From contig JACRMN010000002.1 in NCBI GenBank assembly GCA_016214955.1, forward strand, positions 62,001-126,000: DNA of 64,000 nucleotides, given 5' to 3'. Below are positions 35,305 to 42,627 of this stretch, in pieces. The position numbers were made by a program, and so were the translations under genes. The stretch is from Deltaproteobacteria bacterium (lineage in GTDB: Bacteria > Myxococcota > Myxococcia > Myxococcales > Anaeromyxobacteraceae). Every line of letters begins with the position of its first letter. The stretch's first letter is position 1. Under the pieces are notes generated by a model. That model saw only the letters and a list, made by a program, of their open reading frames with translations. It was not told where the DNA came from and ran no database searches.

Positions 35305-36002
35305 GCGCCATCGTCTCCGTCACCAACGTCAGCAAGATCTACAAGCTCGGCAAGACCGAGGTCCCGGCCCTGCGCGGCGTCTCCCTGGAGATCGACCAGG
35401 GCGAGTTCCTCTCGGTCGCAGGCCCGTCGGGCAGCGGCAAGACCACGCTGCTCAACCTGGTGGGCTGCGTGGACACGCCCACCTCCGGCTCGGTGGTGGT
35501 GGACGGCAAGGACACCACCGCCCTCTCGGAGCGGGCGCTGACGTCGCTGCGGCTCGACAGCATCGGGTTCATCTTCCAGTCCTTCAACCTGGTGGCGGTG
35601 CTCTCGGTGTTCCAGAACGTCGAGTTCCCGCTGCTGCTCCAGGGGCGCCTGGGGAAGAAGGAGCGGGCCGACCGCGTCAACGGGCTGCTCGAGGCGGTGG
35701 GCCTCGGAGACCACGCCCGCCACCGGCCCAGCGAGCTCTCCGGCGGCCAGCGGCAGCGCGTCGCGGTGGCCCGGGCGCTGGTGGGCCGGCCCAAGCTGGT
35801 GCTGGCCGACGAGCCCACCGCCAACCTCGACTCCCAGACGGGCGCCAACATCATCGACCTGATGCGGGACATGAACCGGAAGGACGGCACCACCTTCCTC
35901 TTCTCCACCCACGACCAGAAGGTGCTCTCCCACGCCAACGCGGTGATCCGCATCGCCGACGGCCAGCTGCTCGGGCGCGAGACCGTCGCCCGGGCCGGGT
36001 AG
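35301..36002 (+). CDS. ABC transporter ATP-binding protein, LolD/MacB type
   Basis: 233 residues. Walker A AGPSGSGKTT, Q-loop FIFQSFNLVAVLSVFQNV, signature LSGGQRQRVAVARAL, Walker B LVLADEPTANLD and the H-loop STHDQKV. The FQSFNLxxxLxxxxNV and ADEPTANLD forms are those of the LolD/MacB/FtsE group, which powers FtsX-fold permeases rather than classical importers. It is a cytosolic subunit at the inner membrane. The ATG overlaps the PadR stop, and the first permease gene begins 9 nt after its own stop. Confidence 0.93.
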   Translation: MSAIVSVTNVSKIYKLGKTEVPALRGVSLEIDQGEFLSVAGPSGSGKTTLLNLVGCVDTPTSGSVVVDGKDTTALSERALTSLRLDSIGFIFQSFNLVAVLSVFQNVEFPLLLQGRLGKKERADRVNGLLEAVGLGDHARHRPSELSGGQRQRVAVARALVGRPKLVLADEPTANLDSQTGANIIDLMRDMNRKDGTTFLFSTHDQKVLSHANAVIRIADGQLLGRETVARAG

Positions 36003-36011
36003 GGGAACGCC

Positions 36012-38135
36012 ATGGCCTCCCCCGTCGGGAAGATCCGCATCCTGCTGGGCATCGCCGGCCGCAACCTCTTCGCCAGCCGCGCCCGCACCGCCATCATCGG
36101 CGCCATCCTGCTGCTGGGCACCGCCCTGGTGGTGGCCGGCTCCTCGCTGGTGGAGAGCGTCGACCGCGGCATGCGCTCCTCCATCCAGGGCAGCCTGGGC
36201 GGACACCTGCAGGTCTACAGCGCCGCCTCCAAGGACGAGCTGGCGCTCTACGGCGGCATGGGGCGCGAGCCGCTGCTCGAGCCCATCGTCGACTTCGCCC
36301 GCGTGAAGGAGGCGCTCTCCCGGGTGCCCAACGTGAAGCGGGTGGTGCCCATGGGCATCGACCAGGCGCTGGTGGCCGGAGGCAACCAGCTCGACATCGG
36401 CCTGGAGAAGCTGCGCGCCGACGTGCGCTTCCTGGAGGGCGGCGACCGGAGCGCGGAGCTCCTGCGCCGCTACGAGGCCCACAAGAGCCACCTGCGCCGG
36501 ATGATCAGCCTGCTCTGGGACGAGCTGCAGGCCTCCCGGGCGCTGGCCGACGACCAGCTCATCCGCGACCGCAAGCAGGCCAACGAGGATCTGGCCCGCG
36601 CCTCCAGCCCCGCCTTCTGGGACGGCTTCGAGAAGGACCGGCTCGGCAGCCTGGAGTTCCTGGAGAACCGCGTCGCCCCCCAGGCCATGGAGGGCACCAC
36701 CACCTTCGTGCGCTACGTGGGCACCGACATCGACGCCTTCATGGAGGCCTTCGACCGCGCCTACGTCGTCGAGGGAGAGCGGGTCCCGAAGGGGCAGCGC
36801 GGCATCCTCCTGGGCAAGTGGTACGCCGAGGAGTACCTCAAGCTGAAGAGCGCCCGGCGCCTCGACAAGCTCAAGGACGCCCGCGACTACCAGCGGCGCA
36901 CCATCGCCGCCGACGCGGAGCTGCAGCGCTGGGTGAAGGAGAACCAGAGCCAGCTCAACGAGATCCAGATGCAGCTCGACCCCCTCCAGGCCGAGGAGGC
37001 GGTGGCCCGCCTGCAGAAGGGGCTGGGCTCTTCGGAGAAGGAGCTCGGCAAGCTGCTCTCCGAGCTGCTGCGCACCAGCGACGCCGACTTCGACCACAAG
37101 TACCGGCTCTACTACGAGCAGCTGGCGCCGCTGCTGCAGCTCTATTCCATCCGGGTGGGCGACACCATCACCATCAAGGCCGCCTCCCGCTCCGGCTTCA
37201 TCAACTCGGTGAACGTGAAGGTGTACGGCTTCGTGCACTTCCGCGGCCTGGAGAAGTCGCGCCTGGCCGGGGTGATGAGCCTCCTCGACCTCATGACCTG
37301 GCGCGACCTCTACGGCTACCTCTCCCGGGAGCAGAGCGAGGAGATGACCGCCCTGCGGGCCGCGGCCGGGACCCGGCAGGTCTCGCGGGAGAACGCCGAG
37401 GCCGAGCTGTTCGGCGGCGGTGGCGGCGTCGAGGCGGTGAGCCAGAAGGCCGCGCGCATCGACGAGGCGGCGGTGCTGGCCGACATCGGCGGCCGCAAGA
37501 AGAGCGACGACCTCTTCGACCGGGTCTACACGCAGGAGGAGCGCGACAGGGGCGTGGCCCTCAACGCCGCCATCCTGCTCCGGGACCCCTCGCGGCTGCG
37601 GCAGACCCAGGCCGAGCTGGAGAAGGCGGCACCCGGGCTGGGCCTCAAGGTGGTGGACTGGCAGAAGGCCTCGGGCCTGGTGGGCCAGAGCGTCTCGCTC
37701 TTCCGCATGGTGCTCTACACCGCGGTGCTCATCATCTTCGCGGTGGCCCTGGTCATCATCAACAACGCCATGGTGATGGCCACGCTGCAGCGGGTGCGGG
37801 AGATCGGCACCATGCGGGCCATCGGCGCGCAGCGCCGCTTCGTCACCGCCATGCTGCTCGTCGAGACCGCCGCGGTCTCGCTGCTCTTCGGCGCCGGCGG
37901 CGCCGGCCTGGGGGCCTTCGCCGTCTGGCTCATCCGCGCGCTGGGCGGCATCCCCGCCGGCAACGACCAGCTCTACTTCTTCTTCTCCGGCCCGGCGCTC
38001 CTGCCCACCCTCGGCACCACCAGCGTGGCCATCTCGATGGCGCTGGTGCTGGTGGTCAGCCTCATCTCCGGCTTCTACCCGGCGCTCATCGCCATGAAGG
38101 TCTCGCCCGTCGAGGCGATGGCCTCGGACGACTGA
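36012..38135 (+). CDS. FtsX-like ABC permease with very large periplasmic domain
   Basis: 707 residues. One transmembrane helix near residues 27-48, then about 510 residues outside the membrane, then three helices (about 565-590, 610-645 and 670-700) that form the FtsX/MacB core. The core includes ALVIINNAMVMATLQRVREIGTMRAIGAQRRFV. Typical family members of this topology have 200-250 extracytoplasmic residues. Here two charged helical stretches (about 145-205 and 290-360) predict coiled coils, reminiscent of the MacB stalk. It is the first of two different permeases in the operon and could form a heterodimer like LolC/LolE. Two bases separate its stop from the next gene. Confidence 0.88.
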   Translation: MASPVGKIRILLGIAGRNLFASRARTAIIGAILLLGTALVVAGSSLVESVDRGMRSSIQGSLGGHLQVYSAASKDELALYGGMGREPLLEPIVDFARVKEALSRVPNVKRVVPMGIDQALVAGGNQLDIGLEKLRADVRFLEGGDRSAELLRRYEAHKSHLRRMISLLWDELQASRALADDQLIRDRKQANEDLARASSPAFWDGFEKDRLGSLEFLENRVAPQAMEGTTTFVRYVGTDIDAFMEAFDRAYVVEGERVPKGQRGILLGKWYAEEYLKLKSARRLDKLKDARDYQRRTIAADAELQRWVKENQSQLNEIQMQLDPLQAEEAVARLQKGLGSSEKELGKLLSELLRTSDADFDHKYRLYYEQLAPLLQLYSIRVGDTITIKAASRSGFINSVNVKVYGFVHFRGLEKSRLAGVMSLLDLMTWRDLYGYLSREQSEEMTALRAAAGTRQVSRENAEAELFGGGGGVEAVSQKAARIDEAAVLADIGGRKKSDDLFDRVYTQEERDRGVALNAAILLRDPSRLRQTQAELEKAAPGLGLKVVDWQKASGLVGQSVSLFRMVLYTAVLIIFAVALVIINNAMVMATLQRVREIGTMRAIGAQRRFVTAMLLVETAAVSLLFGAGGAGLGAFAVWLIRALGGIPAGNDQLYFFFSGPALLPTLGTTSVAISMALVLVVSLISGFYPALIAMKVSPVEAMASDD

Positions 38136-38136
38136 C

Positions 38137-39444
38137 ATGATCCTCGTCGACCTGCAGATCGCGACCCGCAACCTGCTGCAGCACACCCGGCGCAACCTCT
38201 TCCTGGGCGGCGCGCTGGCGGCCACCACCGGCCTCCTCATCCTGCTCTCCGGCCTCTCCGGCGGCATGAAGGAGGGGCTGCTGCAGTCGGCCACGGTGCT
38301 GGCCAGCGGCCACGTCAACGTCGGCGGCTTCTACAAGGTGACCAGCAGCACCGCCGCGCCGCTGGTGACCGACTACGAGAAGGTGCTGGCCGAGACCAAG
38401 AAGCACGTGCCCGAGCTCCAGGACTACACCGTTCGCGTCCGCGGCTACGCCAAGGCGGTCTCGGAGCGCTCCTCCACCGACCTGGTGCTGGCCGGGGTGG
38501 AGGTGGCGCGCGAGAAGAAGATGCGCGACGTGCTCCAGCTCACCGCCGGCAAGCTCGAGGACCTGGGCAAGCCCGGGACCCTGCTGCTCTTCGAGGAGCA
38601 GGCCAAGCGGCTCGAGGTGGGGGTGGGCGACGTCATCACCCTCTCGGCCCCCACCACCCGCGGCCAGAGCAACACCGCCGACGTCCGGGTGGTGGCGGTG
38701 GCGCGGAGCATCGGCCTGATGTCGAGCTTCAGCGCCTTCATGCACGACGGCACTCTGCGCAAGCTCTACAACCTGCGCGAGGGCAACACCGGGGTCATCC
38801 AGCTCTACCTCCGGGACCACCGCCAGGCACCGCTGGTGGCGGCGCGGCTCCGCGACGCGCTGGCCGCCGCCGGCTGGCGGGTGATGGACTCCAACCCGCA
38901 GCCCTACTGGATGAAGCTCTTCCAGACCATCCCCAGCGAGGACTGGACCGGCCAGAAGCTCGACATGACCACCTGGGAGGACGAGATGAGCTTCCTCTCC
39001 TGGATCTTCACGGCGGTGAGCGTGCTCACCGGCATCCTCACCATCGTGCTCATGGTCATCGTCATCATCGGCATCCTCAACACCCTGGCCATCGCCATCC
39101 GCGAGCGCACCCGCGAGATCGGCACCCTGCGGGCCATCGGCATGCAGCGCAGCAAGGTGCGCTGGCTGCTGCTCCTGGAGGCCGGGCTGCTGGGCGTGGC
39201 CGCCACCGGGGCGGGCGCGCTCCTGGCCGGCCTCCTCGCCCGCCTGCTCAACGGCGCCCACATCGAGATCCCGCCGGCGATGCAGATGTTCCTCATGCAG
39301 CAGAACCTGCGCCTCGTCATCGAGCCGGGCCGGGCGGTGGCCTACGCGGCGCTGCTGGCCCTGGTGACCACGGTCGCCTCCCTCCTCCCCGCCACCCTGG
39401 CGGCCCGGCTCAAGCCGGTGACCGCCATGCACCACATCGGATGA
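38137..39444 (+). CDS. FtsX-like ABC permease, LolC/LolE type
   Basis: 435 residues with the standard four-helix layout: helix 1 about 20-42, a periplasmic domain of about 225 residues, and helices 2-4 about 285-315, 340-370 and 395-425. The conserved IVIIGILNTLAIAIRERTREIGTLRAIGMQRSKV after helix 2 is the coupling helix contacting the ATPase. Size and topology match LolC/LolE, which extract lipoproteins from the inner membrane. It starts two bases after the larger permease, and its stop overlaps the ATG of the LolA-fold gene (ATGA). Confidence 0.9.
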   Translation: MILVDLQIATRNLLQHTRRNLFLGGALAATTGLLILLSGLSGGMKEGLLQSATVLASGHVNVGGFYKVTSSTAAPLVTDYEKVLAETKKHVPELQDYTVRVRGYAKAVSERSSTDLVLAGVEVAREKKMRDVLQLTAGKLEDLGKPGTLLLFEEQAKRLEVGVGDVITLSAPTTRGQSNTADVRVVAVARSIGLMSSFSAFMHDGTLRKLYNLREGNTGVIQLYLRDHRQAPLVAARLRDALAAAGWRVMDSNPQPYWMKLFQTIPSEDWTGQKLDMTTWEDEMSFLSWIFTAVSVLTGILTIVLMVIVIIGILNTLAIAIRERTREIGTLRAIGMQRSKVRWLLLLEAGLLGVAATGAGALLAGLLARLLNGAHIEIPPAMQMFLMQQNLRLVIEPGRAVAYAALLALVTTVASLLPATLAARLKPVTAMHHIG

Positions 39445-40217
39445 TCGCCATGAAGAAGACCGCCCTCGCCCTGCTCCTCGCCCTGGCCGCCCCCCCGGCG
39501 CTCGCGCTCTCGCAGAAGGAGGCCTTCGACCTCGTCGAGCGCTTCGACGAGCGCCAGCGCAACAGCGGCGACTTCACCGGCCTCTGCTACCTGGAGCAGA
39601 AGGAGAAGGACAAGAGCGACGTGGTGCGGGAGCTGGTCTACTACCGGCGCAGCGAGGGGCAGCGGCTGCTCATGCTCTTCACCAAGCCCAAGGCCGAGGC
39701 CGGCAAGGGCTACCTGCGCATCGAGAAGAACCTCTGGCTCTACGACCCGGCCACCGGCAAGTGGGAGCGGCGCACCGAGCGGGAGCGCATCGGCGGCTCC
39801 GACTCGCGCCGCGGCGACTTCGACGAGCCGCGCCTCACCGAGGAGTTCGACGTCAAGTGGGAGGCCGACGAGAAGCTGGGGGCCTACGGCGCCCACAAGC
39901 TCCTGCTGACCGCCAAGGAGGGGGTGGACGTGGCCTACCCCACCGCCCGCATCTGGTACGACTCCGCCACCGGCAACATGCTGAAGCGCCAGGACCTGGC
40001 CCTCTCCGGCCGCCTGATGCGCACCGCCCTCTACCCGCGCTGGAAGAAGGTGTACTCCGAGTCGAAGAAGGGCGAGGTCTGGTACCCGGAGCAGATCCAC
40101 ATCTACGACGAGATCGAGAAGGCCAACTCCACCACGGTGGTCATCAAGCAGGTGGACCTGCGGCCCCTCACCGCCAACATGTTCACCAAGGCGTGGCTGG
40201 AGGCGAAGAGTCGGTAG
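39441..40217 (+). CDS. LolA-fold outer-membrane lipoprotein-sorting protein
   Basis: 258 residues with a Sec signal (KKTALALLLALAAPPALA, about residues 4-23). The mature protein is a beta-rich LolA/LppX-like sheet protein of the outer-membrane lipoprotein-sorting family. Features include YYRRSEGQRLLMLFTKPKAEAGKGYLRIEKNLWLYDP near the middle, IGGSDSRRGDFDEPRL, ARIWYDSATGNMLKRQDLALSGRLMRT and the closing PLTANMFTKAWLE. Relatives sit beside ABC or RND exporters and are thought to carry lipid-like cargo across the periplasm. Starts at ATG 39441 overlapping the permease stop; the MKK at 39450 is an alternative. With ATPase, two permeases and a barrel it forms a full envelope-spanning set. Confidence 0.88.
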   Translation: MIAMKKTALALLLALAAPPALALSQKEAFDLVERFDERQRNSGDFTGLCYLEQKEKDKSDVVRELVYYRRSEGQRLLMLFTKPKAEAGKGYLRIEKNLWLYDPATGKWERRTERERIGGSDSRRGDFDEPRLTEEFDVKWEADEKLGAYGAHKLLLTAKEGVDVAYPTARIWYDSATGNMLKRQDLALSGRLMRTALYPRWKKVYSESKKGEVWYPEQIHIYDEIEKANSTTVVIKQVDLRPLTANMFTKAWLEAKSR

Positions 40218-40218
40218 G

Positions 40219-40292
40219 GCGCTCGCCCCGACCTCGACCCCGACCGTGACCTGGACCTGGACCACGACCTCGACCTGGACCGCGATCGCCGC
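40219..40292. repeat. Intergenic GGTCG-type repeat, copy f, overlapping a gene start
   Basis: A long run of CGACC(T/C)(C/G) units (for example GACCTCGACCCCGACC, then GACCTGGACCTGGACC) begins just after the LolA-like stop and continues about 45 nt into the barrel gene. There it encodes threonine/tryptophan repeats. It is the longest copy of the repeat family and the only one running into a gene. Confidence 0.55.
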
Positions 40293-41841
40293 GGCGCTGC
40301 TGCTGGCCCAGCCCGCCGCTGCGCAGGAGCGGCCGAAGGAGGAGGAGCTCTTCGGTCCGTCCTCGCCCGAAGCGAAGGCGGAGGCGCGGCCGGAGGCCGG
40401 GGAGGGGGAGCGGCCCACCGACGCCGAGGTGTTCGGCAACGCACCGGGGGCGAGCGGCGAGGCCGCCGGCCGCCCCGACGCCGAGGGGCGGCTCCGGGAC
40501 GAGCTCACGCGCACCGACAACCCGCTGCAGGTGGGCGGGCTCCTCTACCTGCGCAGCGCCGCCACGGCGCTCCAGAGCACGCCCCCCTCGAGATGGACCT
40601 TCTCGGCGCCGTCGCTGGCCGACGTCTTCCTCGACGCGCGGCCCGGCGACCGGGTGCGCGGTTTCGGGCTGGTGCGGACCTTCTACGACTCGACCGCCGG
40701 AGGCGCCACCGGCCTCGCGGCCCTGGGGCCGAGCCAGTCGGGCACGCTCACCTCCTCGAGCGCGCTGCAGGGCAAGCTCGACCAGCTCTGGGTGCGCTTC
40801 GACGCCGCCCGCACCGTCTTCTTCACCGCCGGGCGCCAGCACGTCAAGTGGGGCGTGGGCCGCTTCTGGAGCCCCACCGACTTCCTCCACGCCAACCGGC
40901 GCAACCCGCTCGCCGGCTTCGACGACCGCACCGGCACCACCATGCTGAAGGCCCACCTGCCCTGGGAGAAGAACGGGTCCAACTTCTACGCCATGCTCGT
41001 CGCCGACAGGCTGGTGACCCCGCCCTCCTCGGTCTTCTACGCGCCGCCGGCGCAGGCGCAGAACCAGGTGGGCGCCGTGGGCGGCGCCGCCCGGGCCGAG
41101 GTTGTGCTGGGGAGCTGGGAGCTGGGGATCGACGGCGTAGCCCAGCGCGGGATGGAGCCCCGCGCCGGCTTCGACTTCTCCACCGCCATCTGGGAGCTGG
41201 ACGTGCGCGGCGAGATCTCGGTGCGCCGCGGCTCGGACGGGCCTCGCTGGCGGCCGCTCACCGATCTCACCGCGCTCATCGACCCCGGCAGCTTGCGCTA
41301 CCAGCCGCGGGGCCTGCGGACGGCCGCGGTGCTGGCCGCCGACTGGCAGCACAAGTACTCCGACGAGGACACCTTCACCATTGGCGCCGAGTACTTCTGG
41401 AACGAGAACGGCTACTCCGATCCGCACGTCTACCCGGTGCTGCTCTTCACGAACTCCTTCACCCCCTTCTACCTGGGGCAGCACTACGCCGGGCTCTACC
41501 TCTCCTTCCCCCGGCCCGGGAGCTGGGACCTCCACACCTTCACGCTCTCCGGCCTCGCCAACCTCTCCGACCGCTCGATGGTGGCCCGGCTCGACTGGAG
41601 CTACACGCTGCTCACCTGGCTGACGCTGGAGACCTACGTGGCCGGCCACGCCGGCGCCAGGGGCGGGGAGTTCCGCTTCGGGCTCGACGTCCTCGACTCC
41701 TACCGGGTGAGCCTGCCGCGCACCGCCTGCACCGCCATCGGCGGCAGCGCCAACGCCGCCGGCACCGAGTGCTCCACCCCCGCCATCCGCTTCGCCGCCC
41801 CGGTGGTCGACGTGGGCGTGGCGCTCCGGATGGCGCTCTGA
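40246..41841 (+). CDS. Outer-membrane beta-barrel, terminal gene of the ABC operon
   Basis: 531 residues. The signal peptide is unusual. The n-region MTWTWTTTSTWT has no Lys or Arg and is encoded by the GGTCG-type repeat, followed by a normal core AIAAALLLAQPAAAQ. After a charged, proline-rich segment (about 30-85) comes a large barrel with amphipathic strands. These include GRQHVKWGVGRFWSPTDFLHA, a W-G-x-G-x-x-x-x-PTD pattern typical of large outer-membrane porin-like barrels, DWQHKYSDEDTFTIGAEYFW, and a final strand VDVGVALRMAL. Two Cys near the end may form a disulfide. GTG start without Shine-Dalgarno. Probably the outer-membrane exit or acceptor for the ABC/LolA-like proteins; this is inference from operon position. 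Confidence 0.78.
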   Translation: MTWTWTTTSTWTAIAAALLLAQPAAAQERPKEEELFGPSSPEAKAEARPEAGEGERPTDAEVFGNAPGASGEAAGRPDAEGRLRDELTRTDNPLQVGGLLYLRSAATALQSTPPSRWTFSAPSLADVFLDARPGDRVRGFGLVRTFYDSTAGGATGLAALGPSQSGTLTSSSALQGKLDQLWVRFDAARTVFFTAGRQHVKWGVGRFWSPTDFLHANRRNPLAGFDDRTGTTMLKAHLPWEKNGSNFYAMLVADRLVTPPSSVFYAPPAQAQNQVGAVGGAARAEVVLGSWELGIDGVAQRGMEPRAGFDFSTAIWELDVRGEISVRRGSDGPRWRPLTDLTALIDPGSLRYQPRGLRTAAVLAADWQHKYSDEDTFTIGAEYFWNENGYSDPHVYPVLLFTNSFTPFYLGQHYAGLYLSFPRPGSWDLHTFTLSGLANLSDRSMVARLDWSYTLLTWLTLETYVAGHAGARGGEFRFGLDVLDSYRVSLPRTACTAIGGSANAAGTECSTPAIRFAAPVVDVGVALRMAL

Positions 41842-42014
41842 ACGGCCGAGCACGAACCGGGAACGGAGGAAAAGAGGTCGTTCCCCGGGGGCGGGGCCGC
41901 AGGCCCCCCCCCAAAAAACATCGGCGCGGCGAGGTGCCCCTGGCCCCGGGGAGGGGGCGGGCGCATCCTTTGGGCGGCCGCAGGCTCCCACCTGGCGAGC
42001 CCCCAGGAGGACCC

Positions 42015-42404
42015 ATGGCAGACATCGGAATCCAGAAGAAGACCGCGCTGACGTACGACGACGCCCTGGCGCGCCTGCCCGACCTCCTCAAGGCCGAGGG
42101 CTTCGGCGTGCTCACCCGGATCGACGTGAAGGAGACCCTCAAGGCCAAGATCGGCGTCGACTTCCGCCGCTACCAGATCCTGGGCGCATGCAACCCCCAG
42201 CTCGCGCACCAGGCGCTCTCGCGGATCGCCGAGATCGGCGTGATGCTCCCCTGCAACGTGGTGGTCTACGAGGCGGACGACGGGAAGGCGACGGTGATCG
42301 CCGTCGACCCCATGCAGACCCTGGCCGCGGCGCGGCCCGAGCTCGCCTCCATCGCCGCCGAGGTCCAGGGACGGCTGCGGCGGGTCGTGGAGAAGCTGCC
42401 TTGA
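42015..42404 (+). CDS. DUF302 domain protein
   Basis: 129 residues covering one DUF302 domain. Segments ALARLPDLLKAEGFGVLTRIDVKETL, then YQILGACNPQLAHQAL and VMLPCNVVVYE, ending VIAVDPM, are the family hallmarks, including the two conserved Cys (GACNP and LPCNV). The fold is known, but the function is not; members are often linked to thiol or redox stress loci. Excellent Shine-Dalgarno AGGAGG at 42005-42010. Its stop overlaps a TTG-started 30-codon frame (TTGA), suggesting a coupled small membrane protein. Confidence 0.9.
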   Translation: MADIGIQKKTALTYDDALARLPDLLKAEGFGVLTRIDVKETLKAKIGVDFRRYQILGACNPQLAHQALSRIAEIGVMLPCNVVVYEADDGKATVIAVDPMQTLAAARPELASIAAEVQGRLRRVVEKLP

Positions 42405-42493
42405 GCGCGGAGATCCTCGGCGTCCTGGCCTTCTACGGCGCCTGGTTCGCCCTCAACCGCTGGGTCCTCCCGCGGATGGGGATCGGCACCTGA
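42401..42493 (+). CDS. 30-residue membrane peptide coupled to DUF302
   Basis: Starts with TTG overlapping the DUF302 stop by four bases and encodes 30 residues. A single hydrophobic helix (EILGVLAFYGAWFALNRWVL) is followed by the short charged end PRMGIGT. The pattern helix-N-R-W-V-L-P-R-x-G-x-x-T looks purposeful rather than random. It resembles small proteins I recall next to redox or metal genes, but I cannot name a family. A hairpin (42507-42523) follows its stop, as expected for the end of an operon. Confidence 0.5.
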   Translation: MSAEILGVLAFYGAWFALNRWVLPRMGIGT

Positions 42494-42506
42494 ATGGCCC
42501 CTCCGC

Positions 42507-42523
42507 GCTCCCGGGACGGGAGC
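42507..42523 (+). terminator. Stem-loop after the DUF302 operon
   Basis: Perfect 7-bp stem GCTCCCG / CGGGAGC with a 3-nt loop, 14 nt after the small-peptide stop. No T-tract. Placed to end the DUF302 transcript before the MEDS kinase gene. Confidence 0.45.
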
Positions 42524-42627
42524 AAGGGCACGCCTCCCCCAGGCTGCTGACGATTCCGCGGGCCCTGCGGCCCGATGCCCCGCCGGATCGGCGGCCCGAC
42601 CGGTAGGATCGGGCGCCGGAGGGGAGC

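Noticed and set aside
41890-41930. Hairpin GGGGCC-GCA-GGCCCC beside a run of six A
   Set aside because: The A-run is on the wrong side: it would be a T-run only on the minus strand, and then it precedes the hairpin, so it is not an intrinsic terminator for either direction.
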